DNA from: HGM04593 sp045634305
Lineage (GTDB): Bacteria > Bacteroidota > Bacteroidia > Bacteroidales > Bacteroidaceae
Reading direction: 5' to 3'
DNA: 64,000 nucleotides
Assembly (NCBI GenBank): GCA_045634305.1
Contig: JAZQZZ010000048.1
Span: 1 to 64,000, forward strand
The notes under the pieces: generated by a model
Databases searched by the model: none
Told to the model about the DNA's origin: nothing
What the model saw: only the letters and a program-made list of their open reading frames with translations
Part shown: positions 1 through 8,920 of the stretch, one piece after another
How the letters are laid out: each line of letters starts with the position of its first letter
How positions within the stretch are numbered: the first letter of the stretch is position 1
Program-made: the position numbers and the translations under genes

Positions 1-17
1 AGCTGAGCTATCTCGCC
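1..17 (-). tRNA. 5' end of a tRNA gene, cut by the window edge
   Basis: Read on the minus strand, the first 17 bases are GGCGAGATAGCTCAGCT. This matches an acceptor 5' strand (GGCGAGA), the U8 position and the start of a D-arm (AGCTCAG). A consensus promoter lies just upstream on the same strand (40-71). The anticodon is outside the window, so the amino acid cannot be named. Confidence 0.65.
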
Positions 18-39
18 ATCGCATTTTTGTTTTGCGGTG

Positions 40-71
40 CAAAGATATACTTATATTTTTAAAGTGACAAA
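40..71 (-). promoter_or_regulatory. Bacteroides-type promoter for the truncated tRNA
   Basis: On the minus strand a TTTG (68-71) is separated by 20 bases from TATCTTTG (40-47). This fits the primary-sigma consensus of Bacteroidota (TTTG, 19-21 bases, TAnnTTTG). It points at the tRNA start at position 17. Confidence 0.7.
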
Positions 72-81
72 TTTTTTGGAG

Positions 82-151
82 TTTTTTCGCAAAAAAACTT
101 TTTAGGCACTGTTTTGTTATGTTTATTAAGCGTCTTTTTTCGCAAAAAAAC
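82..151. repeat. Two exact 17-base direct repeats
   Basis: TTTTTTCGCAAAAAAAC occurs at 82-98 and again at 135-151, followed by a third partial CGCAAAAAAC at 151-160. Each copy is nearly self-complementary (T6-CGC-A7). The gap between the divergent tRNA and START-protein genes holds nothing else I can name apart from promoters. Confidence 0.6.
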
Positions 152-181
152 GCAAAAAACAACGGTTTTTGGAACAATATG

Positions 182-213
182 ATTGCATTTGTTGATTAAA
201 ATTCCTAACTTGC
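182..213 (+). promoter_or_regulatory. Possible promoter for the START-like gene
   Basis: ATTG (182-185), a 20-base spacer and TAACTTGC (206-213) resemble TTTG-N20-TAnnTTTG with mismatches in both boxes. The spacing to the ATG at 257 is suitable. Weak call. Confidence 0.35.
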
Positions 214-256
214 GACTGAGATACAATAAGTTATAACTCTAAATTCATTTCCAGTA

Positions 257-637
257 ATGCGTAAAGAGAAAATTTATATTGAATATCCCATGAAAGGTAG
301 CGCACCCATGATATGGAGCTACATAGGCAATTCGGCCGGGTTGTCACCATGGTTTGCCGACAAGGTCGAGAACATTGACAAGACATACCGTTTCTACTGG
401 GGAAAGACCGAGTGCAGGGTTGCTCATCTTGTGGCACAAAGGAACGGTGTATATGTGAAATTCCGCTGGGACGACGAGAGCCTGAACACCTATTTCGAGA
501 TGAGAATCTCATACAATGAGCTTACCAGGGAACACACTCTTGAGGTAACTGATTTTGCCGACAAGAACGAGACCGAGGAGCAGAAGGACCTGTGGGATTC
601 ATTGATTGAAAACCTGAGAAGGCAGTCGGGCATGTAA
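257..637 (+). CDS. START-like (SRPBCC fold) domain protein
   Basis: A 126-residue protein with the Bacteroidales START-like/AHSA1-type pattern. It opens with a basic strand (MRKEKIYIEYPMKGSAP), continues with a W/F-rich helix region (SPWFADKV), and its alternating strands end in a long C-terminal helix (about 100-125). Proteins of this fold bind hydrophobic ligands or act as small chaperone-like factors; the ligand here is unknown. There is no signal peptide, so it should be cytoplasmic. The next gene, an LPS-export permease, is on the same strand 198 bases downstream, which may hint at an envelope-lipid role but proves nothing. Confidence 0.75.
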   Translation: MRKEKIYIEYPMKGSAPMIWSYIGNSAGLSPWFADKVENIDKTYRFYWGKTECRVAHLVAQRNGVYVKFRWDDESLNTYFEMRISYNELTREHTLEVTDFADKNETEEQKDLWDSLIENLRRQSGM

Positions 638-728
638 AAAAAGTGCGACAATAGTGATTCAAGCTCTTATTTTAATAAAATTAAAATAGTTTCTCGCGCC
701 ATTAAGAGTAAAATCACGCATTTTATAC

Positions 729-736
729 TAACTTTG
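729..736 (+). promoter_or_regulatory. Possible -7 element upstream of the LptF/G gene
   Basis: TAACTTTG matches the TAnnTTTG -7 box about 100 bases before the ATG at 836. No TTTG is present at the expected -33 distance, so only half of the promoter is supported. Confidence 0.35.
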
Positions 737-835
737 TACAGAGAACCATCACTTGACATGGAGTTGTTGGTTTTCTGTATTTTTTATTTTTAAAGCACAC
801 GACCAGGATAACACGTACGGTTATCAACGCCAACT

Positions 836-2749
836 ATGAAATTTCCTAAATTTCACATAATAAAGAAGCTCGATCTTTTCATCATAAAGACTTTTGCCAC
901 CAACCTGGCTGGTACCTTCTTTATTTGTCTCTTTATCTTCATAATGCAGTTGCTGTGGAGATGGATTGATGACTTCGTTGACAAAGGACTCGACTTCTAT
1001 GTTCTTGCCCAGTTCTTCATGCTGAGCTCTATCACGCTTGTATCACAGGCGTTGCCATTTGCCATACTGCTTGCCTCACTCATGACATTCGGTAACTTCG
1101 GCGAGAAGCTGGAGCTGCTTGCGATGAAGGCTGCCGGTATACCGTTGCTCAGGATCATGGCTCCGCTCATTGTGTTCTGCGCAATGCTTGGCGGTATATC
1201 GTTCTACTTCCAGAACGTGGTGAGCCCGTATGCCCAGATGAAGCTATATACGTTGTTGTACTCGATAAAGCAGACATCTCCCGAGAGCGAGATACCCGAA
1301 GGTATATTCTATGACAGGCTCGAGGGCTACAATATCTATGTCAACAAGAAGAACATAGACACCGGTATGCTGTACGATGTGGTCATCTATGACACATCGG
1401 GCGGTTTCGAGAATACCAACATCCTGCTTGCCGATTCGGCTACCATCACCAATACTGCCGACGAGAGGCATATGATACTCTCAATGTACTCGGGTGAGCA
1501 GTTCTCTAATCTCCAGGAGCAGAAAATACAGAAGAAGAATGTTCCTTACCGTCGCGAGACATTCAGCCGAAAGGATGTAGTCATTGAGCTTGAGGGCGGT
1601 TTCGAGATGAAGGATGCCTCAATAATGAAGTCAAATGCCGACAGCAAGAACATGAAGGAGCTTGAGGTGGCAATTGACACCATAAGCTATCAGAACGACA
1701 GTATAGCACAGAATTACTGGAAAAACCTGAAACGCACTACATACGATGCTGTCACCAAGTTAGACCACGACGATACCTTGATGATGCAGAAGAACAACAT
1801 ACACAGCATCAAGTATGACAGTATCTACACTACAGCCACAAAACAATCAAAGCTTGTGTGGAAAAGAGCTCAGCTGAACAAGGTTAAGCAGATGAAGGTT
1901 GACTATGAGATAAAGCACAACATACTGCACTCACGCGAGAAGGACCTTAACAAGCACAAGATCTCATGGTGGAAAAAATTCACCCTGTCGCTTGGCTGTC
2001 TCATTTTCTTCTTCATCGGTGCACCGCTCGGAGCTATCGTAAGAAAGGGCGGATTGGGATATCCTGTTCTAATTTCAGTAGCGACATTCATCCTTTACCA
2101 CATATTTGACACGGCCGGTTACAAGATGTCGCGCGAGGGTGAGTGGCACGTATGGTTCGGTGCATGGTTGAGCACAATGGTACTGTCGCCGTTGGGACTG
2201 TTCTTCACATACCAGTCGAACAAGGATTCCGAGATATTCAACAGTGACTCGATAAACAGGTTCTTCAGAATGCTGTTTGCCATCCCAGAGAAGAGGAACG
2301 TTACACTAAAGGAGGTAATCATCGACGACCCTGACTATGCCAAGGCAAAGGATGTTATGCTTGAGCTGCATAACAGTGCAAGGGAGTATATCAAGGTCAA
2401 CAGGCTCAAGAATATGCCATCGATAAAGAGCGTGTTCTTCAACGAGAACGACCATACACTTGATGAGTTCAACGACAAGATGGAGAACATTATTGAGGAG
2501 CTTGGCAACAGCAGGAACAGGAAGGTTGTGATAATGCTCAATGAGTTGCCAATCCTGTCACCGCACGCTACAGTATCGCCGTTCAAGAGAAGGGCACTGA
2601 ATATACTCTCGATAGTGGTATTCCCTATCGGAACAACAATCTACCTTAGAGCAATAAAGTTCCGACGCAGGCTTGCAAAGGATCTTGTAAGGATTGAAAT
2701 GAACAGTAAGAAAATAATTGAGATAATAAACAAAGAGAAACTTGTATAA
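836..2749 (+). CDS. LptF/LptG (YjgP/YjgQ) family LPS export permease
   Basis: A 637-residue inner-membrane protein. LptF/LptG permeases partner the LptB ATPase to lift lipopolysaccharide from the inner membrane onto the periplasmic bridge. The family layout is clear: hydrophobic helices at about 17-37, 57-85 and 100-125; a long periplasmic jelly-roll region (about 130-380); three more helices (about 380-465). A soluble C-terminal extension of about 170 residues with one further hydrophobic stretch near 590-605 makes it much longer than the roughly 360-residue E. coli proteins, as in other Bacteroidota. The start is the ATG preceded by a long untranslated leader. ribBA follows after 8 bases, probably in one transcript. 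LptF and LptG cannot be told apart from sequence alone here. Confidence 0.88.
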   Translation: MKFPKFHIIKKLDLFIIKTFATNLAGTFFICLFIFIMQLLWRWIDDFVDKGLDFYVLAQFFMLSSITLVSQALPFAILLASLMTFGNFGEKLELLAMKAAGIPLLRIMAPLIVFCAMLGGISFYFQNVVSPYAQMKLYTLLYSIKQTSPESEIPEGIFYDRLEGYNIYVNKKNIDTGMLYDVVIYDTSGGFENTNILLADSATITNTADERHMILSMYSGEQFSNLQEQKIQKKNVPYRRETFSRKDVVIELEGGFEMKDASIMKSNADSKNMKELEVAIDTISYQNDSIAQNYWKNLKRTTYDAVTKLDHDDTLMMQKNNIHSIKYDSIYTTATKQSKLVWKRAQLNKVKQMKVDYEIKHNILHSREKDLNKHKISWWKKFTLSLGCLIFFFIGAPLGAIVRKGGLGYPVLISVATFILYHIFDTAGYKMSREGEWHVWFGAWLSTMVLSPLGLFFTYQSNKDSEIFNSDSINRFFRMLFAIPEKRNVTLKEVIIDDPDYAKAKDVMLELHNSAREYIKVNRLKNMPSIKSVFFNENDHTLDEFNDKMENIIEELGNSRNRKVVIMLNELPILSPHATVSPFKRRALNILSIVVFPIGTTIYLRAIKFRRRLAKDLVRIEMNSKKIIEIINKEKLV

Positions 2750-2757
2750 ATCATAAT

Positions 2758-3981
2758 ATGGATAATTTCAAATTAAATAGCATTGAAGAAGCTCTCGACG
2801 ATTTCAGAGAGGGTAAATTTGTAATTGTGGTGGATGACGAGGACCGTGAGAACGAAGGTGACTTCATCATCGCGGCCGAGAAGATTACCCCCGAGGCTGT
2901 GAACTTTATGCTCAAGAACGGTCGCGGAGTATTGTGCGCACCTATCACATTGTCACGTTGCAAGGAGCTTGAGCTTGCACCACAGGTAAGCTCTAACACA
3001 AGCCTTCTTGGAACTCCTTTCACGGTAACCATCGACAAGGTAGAGGGATGCAGCACAGGTGTGTCTACAGCTGACCGTGCGGCGACAATCAAGGCTCTGG
3101 CCGACCCTACAAGCAAGCCCGAGACATTTGCACGTCCGGGACACATCAACCCGCTCTATGCACAGGACAACGGTGTATTGCGCCGTGCAGGACACACCGA
3201 GGCCAGCATTGACCTAGCACGTCTGGCAGGCCTCTACCCCGCTGCAGCACTCATTGAGATAATGAACGAGGACGGTACCATGGCACGTATGCCACAGCTT
3301 GTGGAGATTGCAAAGGAGCACGACCTCAAGATAATATCAATCAAGGACCTCATCGAGTACCGCCTTAAGCAGGAGTCACTCGTTGACAAGGGCGAGGAGG
3401 TTGACATGCCCACAGAGCACGGACACTTCCGCCTGATACCTTTCCGTCAGAAATCGAACGGACTGGAGCACATTGCGCTCATCAAGGGTGAGTGGAACGA
3501 GGATGAGCCTGTACTTGTACGTGTACATTCGTCATGCATGACAGGTGATATCTTTGGTTCACAGCGTTGCGACTGCGGAGCACAGCTCCACGAGACAATG
3601 AAGCTCATTGACGAGACGGGTAAGGGTGTTATCGTTTACCTGAACCAGGAGGGTCGCGGTATAGGACTCATGAACAAGATGCGTGCATACAAGTTGCAGG
3701 AAGAGGGTATGGATACCGTGGATGCCAACCTTTGTCTTGGATTCAAGGCCGATGAGAGGGATTACGGCGTGGGTGCAGAGATTCTGCGCAAGGTCGGTGT
3801 ACACAATATGCGTCTTATCACCAACAACCCGGTCAAGAGAATTGGACTAGAGAGCTACGGACTTACAATAACAGAGATTGTAGGAATTGAGATTGAACCT
3901 AACAACCACAACTCACGCTATCTGCATACAAAGGCCGAGCGCATGGGACACACACTTCATTTCAATAAGGAGAATAATTAA
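2758..3981 (+). CDS. ribBA: Bifunctional 3,4-dihydroxy-2-butanone-4-phosphate synthase / GTP cyclohydrolase II
   Basis: A 407-residue fusion catalysing both entry reactions of riboflavin synthesis. The N-terminal RibB half (about 5-205) makes dihydroxybutanone phosphate from ribulose 5-phosphate and carries the acidic metal-binding DDEDRENEGD (26-35) and RAGHTEA. The C-terminal RibA half (about 210-400) opens the GTP imidazole ring and has the zinc-ligand cluster CMTGDIFGSQRCDC plus NQEGRGIGL. Both active sites look complete. It lies 8 bases after the LPS permease and 11 before the aminotransferase, so the three are probably cotranscribed. No FMN riboswitch precedes it. Confidence 0.96.
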   Translation: MDNFKLNSIEEALDDFREGKFVIVVDDEDRENEGDFIIAAEKITPEAVNFMLKNGRGVLCAPITLSRCKELELAPQVSSNTSLLGTPFTVTIDKVEGCSTGVSTADRAATIKALADPTSKPETFARPGHINPLYAQDNGVLRRAGHTEASIDLARLAGLYPAAALIEIMNEDGTMARMPQLVEIAKEHDLKIISIKDLIEYRLKQESLVDKGEEVDMPTEHGHFRLIPFRQKSNGLEHIALIKGEWNEDEPVLVRVHSSCMTGDIFGSQRCDCGAQLHETMKLIDETGKGVIVYLNQEGRGIGLMNKMRAYKLQEEGMDTVDANLCLGFKADERDYGVGAEILRKVGVHNMRLITNNPVKRIGLESYGLTITEIVGIEIEPNNHNSRYLHTKAERMGHTLHFNKENN

Positions 3982-3992
3982 TAAAACATAAT

Positions 3993-5186
3993 ATGAACAA
4001 ATTATCAGATCGCGTAAACCGATTGGCGCCATCGGCAACATTGGCAATGTCACAGAAGAGCCAGGAGTTGAAAGCACAGGGCGTAGACGTTATAAATATG
4101 AGTGTAGGTGAACCTGACTTCAACACACCCGATGCCATAAAGGCTGCTGCAAAGCAGGCTATTGATGATAACTGGTCACGTTACTCTCCGGTTCCTGGTT
4201 ATCCTTCACTTCGCAAAGCTATTGTTGAAAAGTTGAAGAATGAGAATGGACTGGAGTTCAAGGAGTCACAGATTTCTGTATCCAACGGTGCAAAACAGGC
4301 TGTCTGCAACGCAATCATGGCGCTTGTAAACCCTGGTGATGAAGTTATTGTTCCGGCTCCATACTGGGTGAGCTACCCCGATATGGTTAAGCTTGCAGAC
4401 GGTACACCGGTCATTGTTAGCGCAGGTATTGAGCAGAACTTCAAGATCACAGGTGCACAGCTTGAGGCTGCCATCACACCAAAGACAAAGATGCTTATTC
4501 TTTGCTCACCATCGAACCCTACAGGCTCGGTATATACAAAGGAGGAGTTGAAGGAACTTGCCGATGTACTTGCCAAATACCCACAGGTATTTGTTGTTAC
4601 CGATGAAATTTATGAGCACATAAGCTATGTTGGCAAACACGAGAGTATTGCACAGTTCGAGGAGATTAGAGAGCGTGTAATAATTATCAATGGTGTGTCA
4701 AAGGCATATGCAATGACAGGCTGGCGCATAGGTTACCTTGCAGCTGCCGAGTGGATTGTAAAGGGCTGTAATAAGCTTCAGGGACAGTATACCAGCGGAC
4801 CATGCTCTGTTTCACAGATGGCATCATTGGAGGCATATACCGGTTCACAGGAGCCTGTTGAGGAGATGCGTCAGGCATTCCAGCGCCGTCGCGACCTGAT
4901 TGTAAAGCTTGCAAAGGAAATCCCAGGCCTTGAGGTAAACGTTCCCGAGGGTGCTTTCTATCTGTTCCCAAAATGCAGTTCTTTCTATGGAAAGAGTTAC
5001 AACGGAACAGTTATCAACAACAGTGATGACCTTGCAATGTACCTGCTGACCGAGGCTCACGTTGCTGCAGTAGGAGGTACATCTTTCGGTGCTCCTGAAT
5101 GTTTCAGAATGAGTTATGCAACAAGCGACGAGAATATCATTGAAGCTATACGCCGCATCAAAGAGGCTCTTGCAAAGTTGCAGTAA
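3993..5186 (+). CDS. Pyridoxal-phosphate aminotransferase, aspartate aminotransferase type (class I/II)
   Basis: A 397-residue fold-type I enzyme, close to the usual length of about 395. The PLP lysine is K237 in SKAYAMTGWRIGY, a signature of the prokaryotic aspartate aminotransferase subgroup. SNGAKQAV (phosphate cup), SPSNPTG and TDEIYEH (cofactor Asp/Tyr) are all present, and a C-terminal arginine-bearing segment (FRMSYATS) should bind the substrate carboxylate. It probably transfers the amino group between aspartate and 2-oxoglutarate in the cytoplasm; related members also use other amino acids. It is last in the run from LptF/G and is followed by a clear terminator. Confidence 0.92.
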   Translation: MNKLSDRVNRLAPSATLAMSQKSQELKAQGVDVINMSVGEPDFNTPDAIKAAAKQAIDDNWSRYSPVPGYPSLRKAIVEKLKNENGLEFKESQISVSNGAKQAVCNAIMALVNPGDEVIVPAPYWVSYPDMVKLADGTPVIVSAGIEQNFKITGAQLEAAITPKTKMLILCSPSNPTGSVYTKEELKELADVLAKYPQVFVVTDEIYEHISYVGKHESIAQFEEIRERVIIINGVSKAYAMTGWRIGYLAAAEWIVKGCNKLQGQYTSGPCSVSQMASLEAYTGSQEPVEEMRQAFQRRRDLIVKLAKEIPGLEVNVPEGAFYLFPKCSSFYGKSYNGTVINNSDDLAMYLLTEAHVAAVGGTSFGAPECFRMSYATSDENIIEAIRRIKEALAKLQ

Positions 5187-5218
5187 GAGGTTATTAACCG
5201 GAATAACATAATAATAAT

Positions 5219-5254
5219 ATAGCCTGTGTTTGTAACATGGGCTATATTTTTTAT
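5219..5254 (+). terminator. Intrinsic terminator after the aminotransferase gene
   Basis: ATAGCCTGTGTT (5219-5230) and AACATGGGCTAT (5234-5245) form a 12-pair stem with two G-U pairs and a 3-base loop, followed by ATTTTTTATT. This separates the upstream operon from the AT-rich gap. Confidence 0.8.
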
Positions 5255-5748
5255 TGAATGAGTTAAGTAAAACAGTACATTTGTACAGGAATGCTTGAAA
5301 TAGCTGTTAAAAACATTGTTGATAGTGTGTTGAAAACAACTTGATAAATTGAGTAAAAAAAATGTTATTACAATTTTGTTTTTCTAAACAATTGGATAAG
5401 TCGACGATGTTATTAAAACGCCAAATTATTTTACCACTTTTTAAAGACTTTTTTTCAAGTGCGATATCAACAGTTTTCAACACATGTTTGAACATTATTT
5501 ATCAGTATAAATATATAGTTAAAAATTGTTGATAACATTATATAATTAATTATTTACCAATAAATTGACTTGTTTATAATATGTGGATATCTATTTCTCT
5601 TCAACTAATAACTCAAAAAGCAAGTTTAAATGATATTTTTTCTCCTCATTATTAACAGGAGTTATTGTTGTTTTTAATCTTTTTGAATTTTTAAAAAGGA
5701 TATATATAATATAAAATCGGTTGAAATGGTGGGTAACAAAATATTTTA
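5255..5748. other. Candidate chromosomal replication origin (oriC-like, DnaA-box cluster)
   Basis: A gene-free, very AT-rich stretch with repeated 9-mers related to the DnaA box TTATNCACA. Those found are TGTTGATAG (5317-5325), TGTTGAAAA (5328-5336), ATATCAACA (5464-5472), TTTTCAACA (5474-5482), TGTTGATAA (5527-5535) and TGTGGATAT (5582-5590). The first two form a forward pair and the next two a reverse pair, giving inverted doublets. An almost pure A/T tract (5536-5580) could be the unwinding element. mnmG (gidA) starts about 1.3 kb downstream and a parS-like site follows it; both are common origin neighbours. Against it: genes on both sides point the same way, and dnaA is absent. This is inference from pattern, not proof. 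Confidence 0.55.
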
Positions 5749-5756
5749 TAAATTTG
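5749..5756 (+). promoter_or_regulatory. -7 element of the metallophosphoesterase promoter
   Basis: TAAATTTG fits TAnnTTTG and lies 32 bases before the ATG at 5789. A good -33 box is not seen at 19-21 bases. Confidence 0.4.
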
Positions 5757-5788
5757 AATGATATATAAAGAAAGTAAACTCAAAGAAC

Positions 5789-6967
5789 ATGACTATAGCT
5801 ATAACCATATTGATTGCCCTGTTTGGCATGTATCTCGATTATAAGGCATGGAGACGTATTGGAAGAAGTTCTGTCAATAACTGTATAAGGTATGCATTTT
5901 ATGTTGTTGTAGTATTATCATATATGCTTATAGTGCTGACTCCAGTGATGATGTATTTTTTCATGGATGAAGAGAACAGCTCCTTCATGATGAAGTTTTC
6001 AATGGTGTTGTTGACAAGTTATCTTACACTTACTATATCACGCCTGTTGTTTTACATCATATGGTTGCCTACAAGTAAGAAGGCCGGGTTGTGGACTGCT
6101 GTCACGGTTTCATCATTGGTTATTGCTACATTCCTGTATTCAATATTCTTCACTCGTACCAATTACATGGTGAATGAGGTTGAATTGTATTACGATAATC
6201 TTCCTGAAGCATTCAATGGATACAGGTTGGCTATTATATCTGATATACATACGGGTTCTATGGTGAACGCCGGTGAAGAACTTGCTGAAATTATGGAGTT
6301 GATTGATGAGGCTGATGTTGATATGGTGCTTTTTGGCGGTGATATAATAAATGTGCACCACTCAGAGATTACTGAACCAATACTTGAAGTTTTTTCTCGT
6401 TTAAAGCCTCGTGACGGCGTTTTTATGGTTTTGGGTAATCATGATACCGGCGCGTACATAAAAAACTCCACAATAGCAAAAAGAGAAGATAATATAGCCG
6501 GTTTAGTATCAAAGATGGAGAGAGCACATTGGTGTGTTTTAAAAGACAGTACTGTATATATATATAAAGGTAGTGATTCGATAGCTGTTACCGGTATTGA
6601 TTATAATGAGGAATTATTGAAATACAAACACTCGATGGATGCCGTGAAAGGTGTAGATTTCAGCCGTATATATAATAATGTAAGTGATTCAGTATTCAAT
6701 ATAACTCTCTCGCATTTACCACAGTTGTGGCACTCTATTCGTAAAAGTGGATTTAGTGACCTCACACTTTCGGGGCATATACATGCCATGCAGATGAAGT
6801 TAGGTCGTTTCTCCCCGGCGAGGTTTATGTATAAAGAATGGAGCGGGCTGTATGAATATAATGGTTGCCGATTGTATATAAATGATGGTATTGGGTGTGT
6901 AGGATATCTGGCACGTTTTGGAGCACGGCCTGAAATCACTGTCATTGAGTTGTATAGGAATGAGTAA
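5789..6967 (+). CDS. Membrane-anchored metallophosphoesterase (calcineurin-like, YaeI/YkuE type)
   Basis: A 392-residue protein with four hydrophobic helices in the first 120 residues (about 2-16, 34-57, 70-92, 102-120) and a C-terminal phosphoesterase domain. All metal-binding motifs are present: SDIHTG (D152, H154), GGDI (D185), GNHD (217-219), a lone histidine in LSHLPQ, and GHIH (H330, H332). Members cleave phosphomonoesters or diesters with a two-metal centre, and some act on lipid A intermediates; the substrate here cannot be deduced. It is the first gene after the candidate origin, and its frame ends 81 bases before the mnmG start chosen here. Confidence 0.88.
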   Translation: MTIAITILIALFGMYLDYKAWRRIGRSSVNNCIRYAFYVVVVLSYMLIVLTPVMMYFFMDEENSSFMMKFSMVLLTSYLTLTISRLLFYIIWLPTSKKAGLWTAVTVSSLVIATFLYSIFFTRTNYMVNEVELYYDNLPEAFNGYRLAIISDIHTGSMVNAGEELAEIMELIDEADVDMVLFGGDIINVHHSEITEPILEVFSRLKPRDGVFMVLGNHDTGAYIKNSTIAKREDNIAGLVSKMERAHWCVLKDSTVYIYKGSDSIAVTGIDYNEELLKYKHSMDAVKGVDFSRIYNNVSDSVFNITLSHLPQLWHSIRKSGFSDLTLSGHIHAMQMKLGRFSPARFMYKEWSGLYEYNGCRLYINDGIGCVGYLARFGARPEITVIELYRNE

Positions 6968-7048
6968 ATTAATCAACTTGTGTTTATAAATTTTGAGAAT
7001 GCGCCAAGTTGTATTAATTTTGTTGTCATAATATATAATTTAAAGAAG

Positions 7049-8920
7049 GTGACATTTGAGTATGATATTTTGGTGATAGGTGCCGGCCATGCAGGATGCG
7101 AGGCTGCGGCAGCTGCGGCAAATCTTGGAAAAAAGACTTGCCTGATGACTATTGATATGAACAAGATTGCTCAAATGAGTTGTAATCCGGCAATCGGTGG
7201 CATAGCAAAGGGACAAATTGTAAGAGAAATTGATGCTTTAGGTGGGTACACCGGTATTGTTGCCGACAAGGCTTCGATACAATTCCGTATGCTCAACCGT
7301 TCAAAAGGTCCTGCAATGTGGAGTCCGCGAGCTCAATGCGATAGAATGAAATTTAGCCAATATTGGCGAGAATTTCTAGAGAACATTCCCGGCCTTGATA
7401 TGTGGCAGGATATAGCCACAGAACTTCTTGTAGAGGATGGTAGGGTTAAAGGTGTGAGAACACAGTTGGGTGCCGATTTCAAGGCAAAGGCCGTGATTGT
7501 AACAGCCGGCACGTTCCTTAACGGTTTGATGCACATAGGTAAGGTGCAGATTGAAGGTGGACGTGTTGCAGAACCTGCTGCCAAAGGATTGACTGAAAGT
7601 ATAACCCAATATGGTATAACTGCAGGGCGAATGAAAACAGGAACTCCTGTGCGCCTTGACAAACGTTCTATAAATCTTCAATTGGTTGAAATTCAGGATG
7701 GTGATAATGATTTCCATCGCTTTTCATACAGTGATACCAGGCGCGAACTTAAACAATTGCCTTGTTGGGGGTGTTATACAAACCCCGAAGTGCATCAGAT
7801 ACTGCGCGACAGCCTTGATGATTCACCGCTTTACAATGGCCAGATACAGAGCATCGGTCCACGTTATTGCCCAAGCATAGAGACAAAGATTGTAACTTTT
7901 GCCGAGCGTGACAGGCATCTTCTTTTCCTTGAACCTGAGGGTGAGACAACACAGGAGATTTATGTAAACGGTTTTTCTTCATCGCTTCCAATGGAGGCGC
8001 AACTTTCCGCGCTACGTAAAATACCGGCACTTGAAAATGCTGTGGCCTATCGTCCCGGTTATGCTATAGAGTATGATTATTTCGATCCTACTCAACTGAG
8101 ACATACACTTGAGTCTAAGATTATAGAAGGATTGTATTTTGCCGGACAGGTTAACGGAACAACCGGATATGAGGAGGCTGCCGGTCAAGGATTGGTTGCC
8201 GGTATAAATGCTGCTCTTAAAATAGATGCAAATGATGAGTTTGTGTTGCGTCGCGATGAGGCTTATATAGGTGTGCTTATAGATGACTTGGTGACAAAGG
8301 GTGTTGATGAGCCTTACCGTATGTTTACTTCTAGAGCCGAGTATAGGATTCTGTTGCGTTCCGACAATGCTGATATGCGTCTTACAGAAAAGTCGCATTC
8401 CATAGGTTTGGCAAGTGATGAAAGGTATGCCAGATTGTGTGATAAGAAGGAGCGGATAGCTAAATTGACTGAGTTTATCAACAACTTCTCAATAAAGGCA
8501 GATTTGATTAATAAAGGACTTGAAGAGCTTGGCACTACCCCACTTGTACGTGGATGTAAATTGGTTTCCTTGATTGAACGTCCTCAAATAACAATAGAAT
8601 CTATAGCTGAATATATATTACCTCTAAAGCGTGAACTTGAAAAATTAGGTGATACACGTGAAGAGGTTGTTGAAGCAACTGAAATTGAAATTAAATATAA
8701 GGGTTATATTGAGCGTGAGCGTGAACTTGCTGAGCGTATGATCCGTTTGGAGAATATACGTATTAAGGGTAAGTTTGATTATAATTCAATAGAATCACTA
8801 TCAACTGAAGCACGACAGAAACTCACTGCTATAAACCCTGAGACACTTGCGCAAGCTAGCCGTATACCAGGTGTGTCACCAAGTGATGTCAATGTATTGC
8901 TTGTCTTGATGCGAAAATAA
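7049..8920 (+). CDS. mnmG: tRNA uridine-34 5-carboxymethylaminomethyl modification enzyme, FAD subunit
   Basis: The 623-residue partner of MnmE, installing the cmnm5 group at the wobble uridine of several tRNAs. The FAD dinucleotide-binding motif GAGHAG lies at 11-16, followed by the family-typical CNPAIGGIAKG and, near the C-terminus, a helical MnmE/tRNA-binding region. I chose the GTG at 7049, which yields an N-terminus of VTFEYDILVIGAG like other members. An upstream GTG (6980) would add 23 residues of no family character. In many bacteria this gene (gidA) lies beside the replication origin, which is notable given the gap upstream and the parS-like site at its 3' end. Confidence 0.94.
   Translation: MTFEYDILVIGAGHAGCEAAAAAANLGKKTCLMTIDMNKIAQMSCNPAIGGIAKGQIVREIDALGGYTGIVADKASIQFRMLNRSKGPAMWSPRAQCDRMKFSQYWREFLENIPGLDMWQDIATELLVEDGRVKGVRTQLGADFKAKAVIVTAGTFLNGLMHIGKVQIEGGRVAEPAAKGLTESITQYGITAGRMKTGTPVRLDKRSINLQLVEIQDGDNDFHRFSYSDTRRELKQLPCWGCYTNPEVHQILRDSLDDSPLYNGQIQSIGPRYCPSIETKIVTFAERDRHLLFLEPEGETTQEIYVNGFSSSLPMEAQLSALRKIPALENAVAYRPGYAIEYDYFDPTQLRHTLESKIIEGLYFAGQVNGTTGYEEAAGQGLVAGINAALKIDANDEFVLRRDEAYIGVLIDDLVTKGVDEPYRMFTSRAEYRILLRSDNADMRLTEKSHSIGLASDERYARLCDKKERIAKLTEFINNFSIKADLINKGLEELGTTPLVRGCKLVSLIERPQITIESIAEYILPLKRELEKLGDTREEVVEATEIEIKYKGYIERERELAERMIRLENIRIKGKFDYNSIESLSTEARQKLTAINPETLAQASRIPGVSPSDVNVLLVLMRK

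Noticed and set aside
82..160. CRISPR-like array from the repeated CGCAAAAAAAC
   Set aside because: Only two full copies, no regular spacer length, A-tract composition and no cas genes.
6980..7048. Extended N-terminus for mnmG from the GTG at 6980
   Set aside because: The 23 extra residues do not resemble any MnmG start, whereas the GTG at 7049 gives the expected N-terminus and length.
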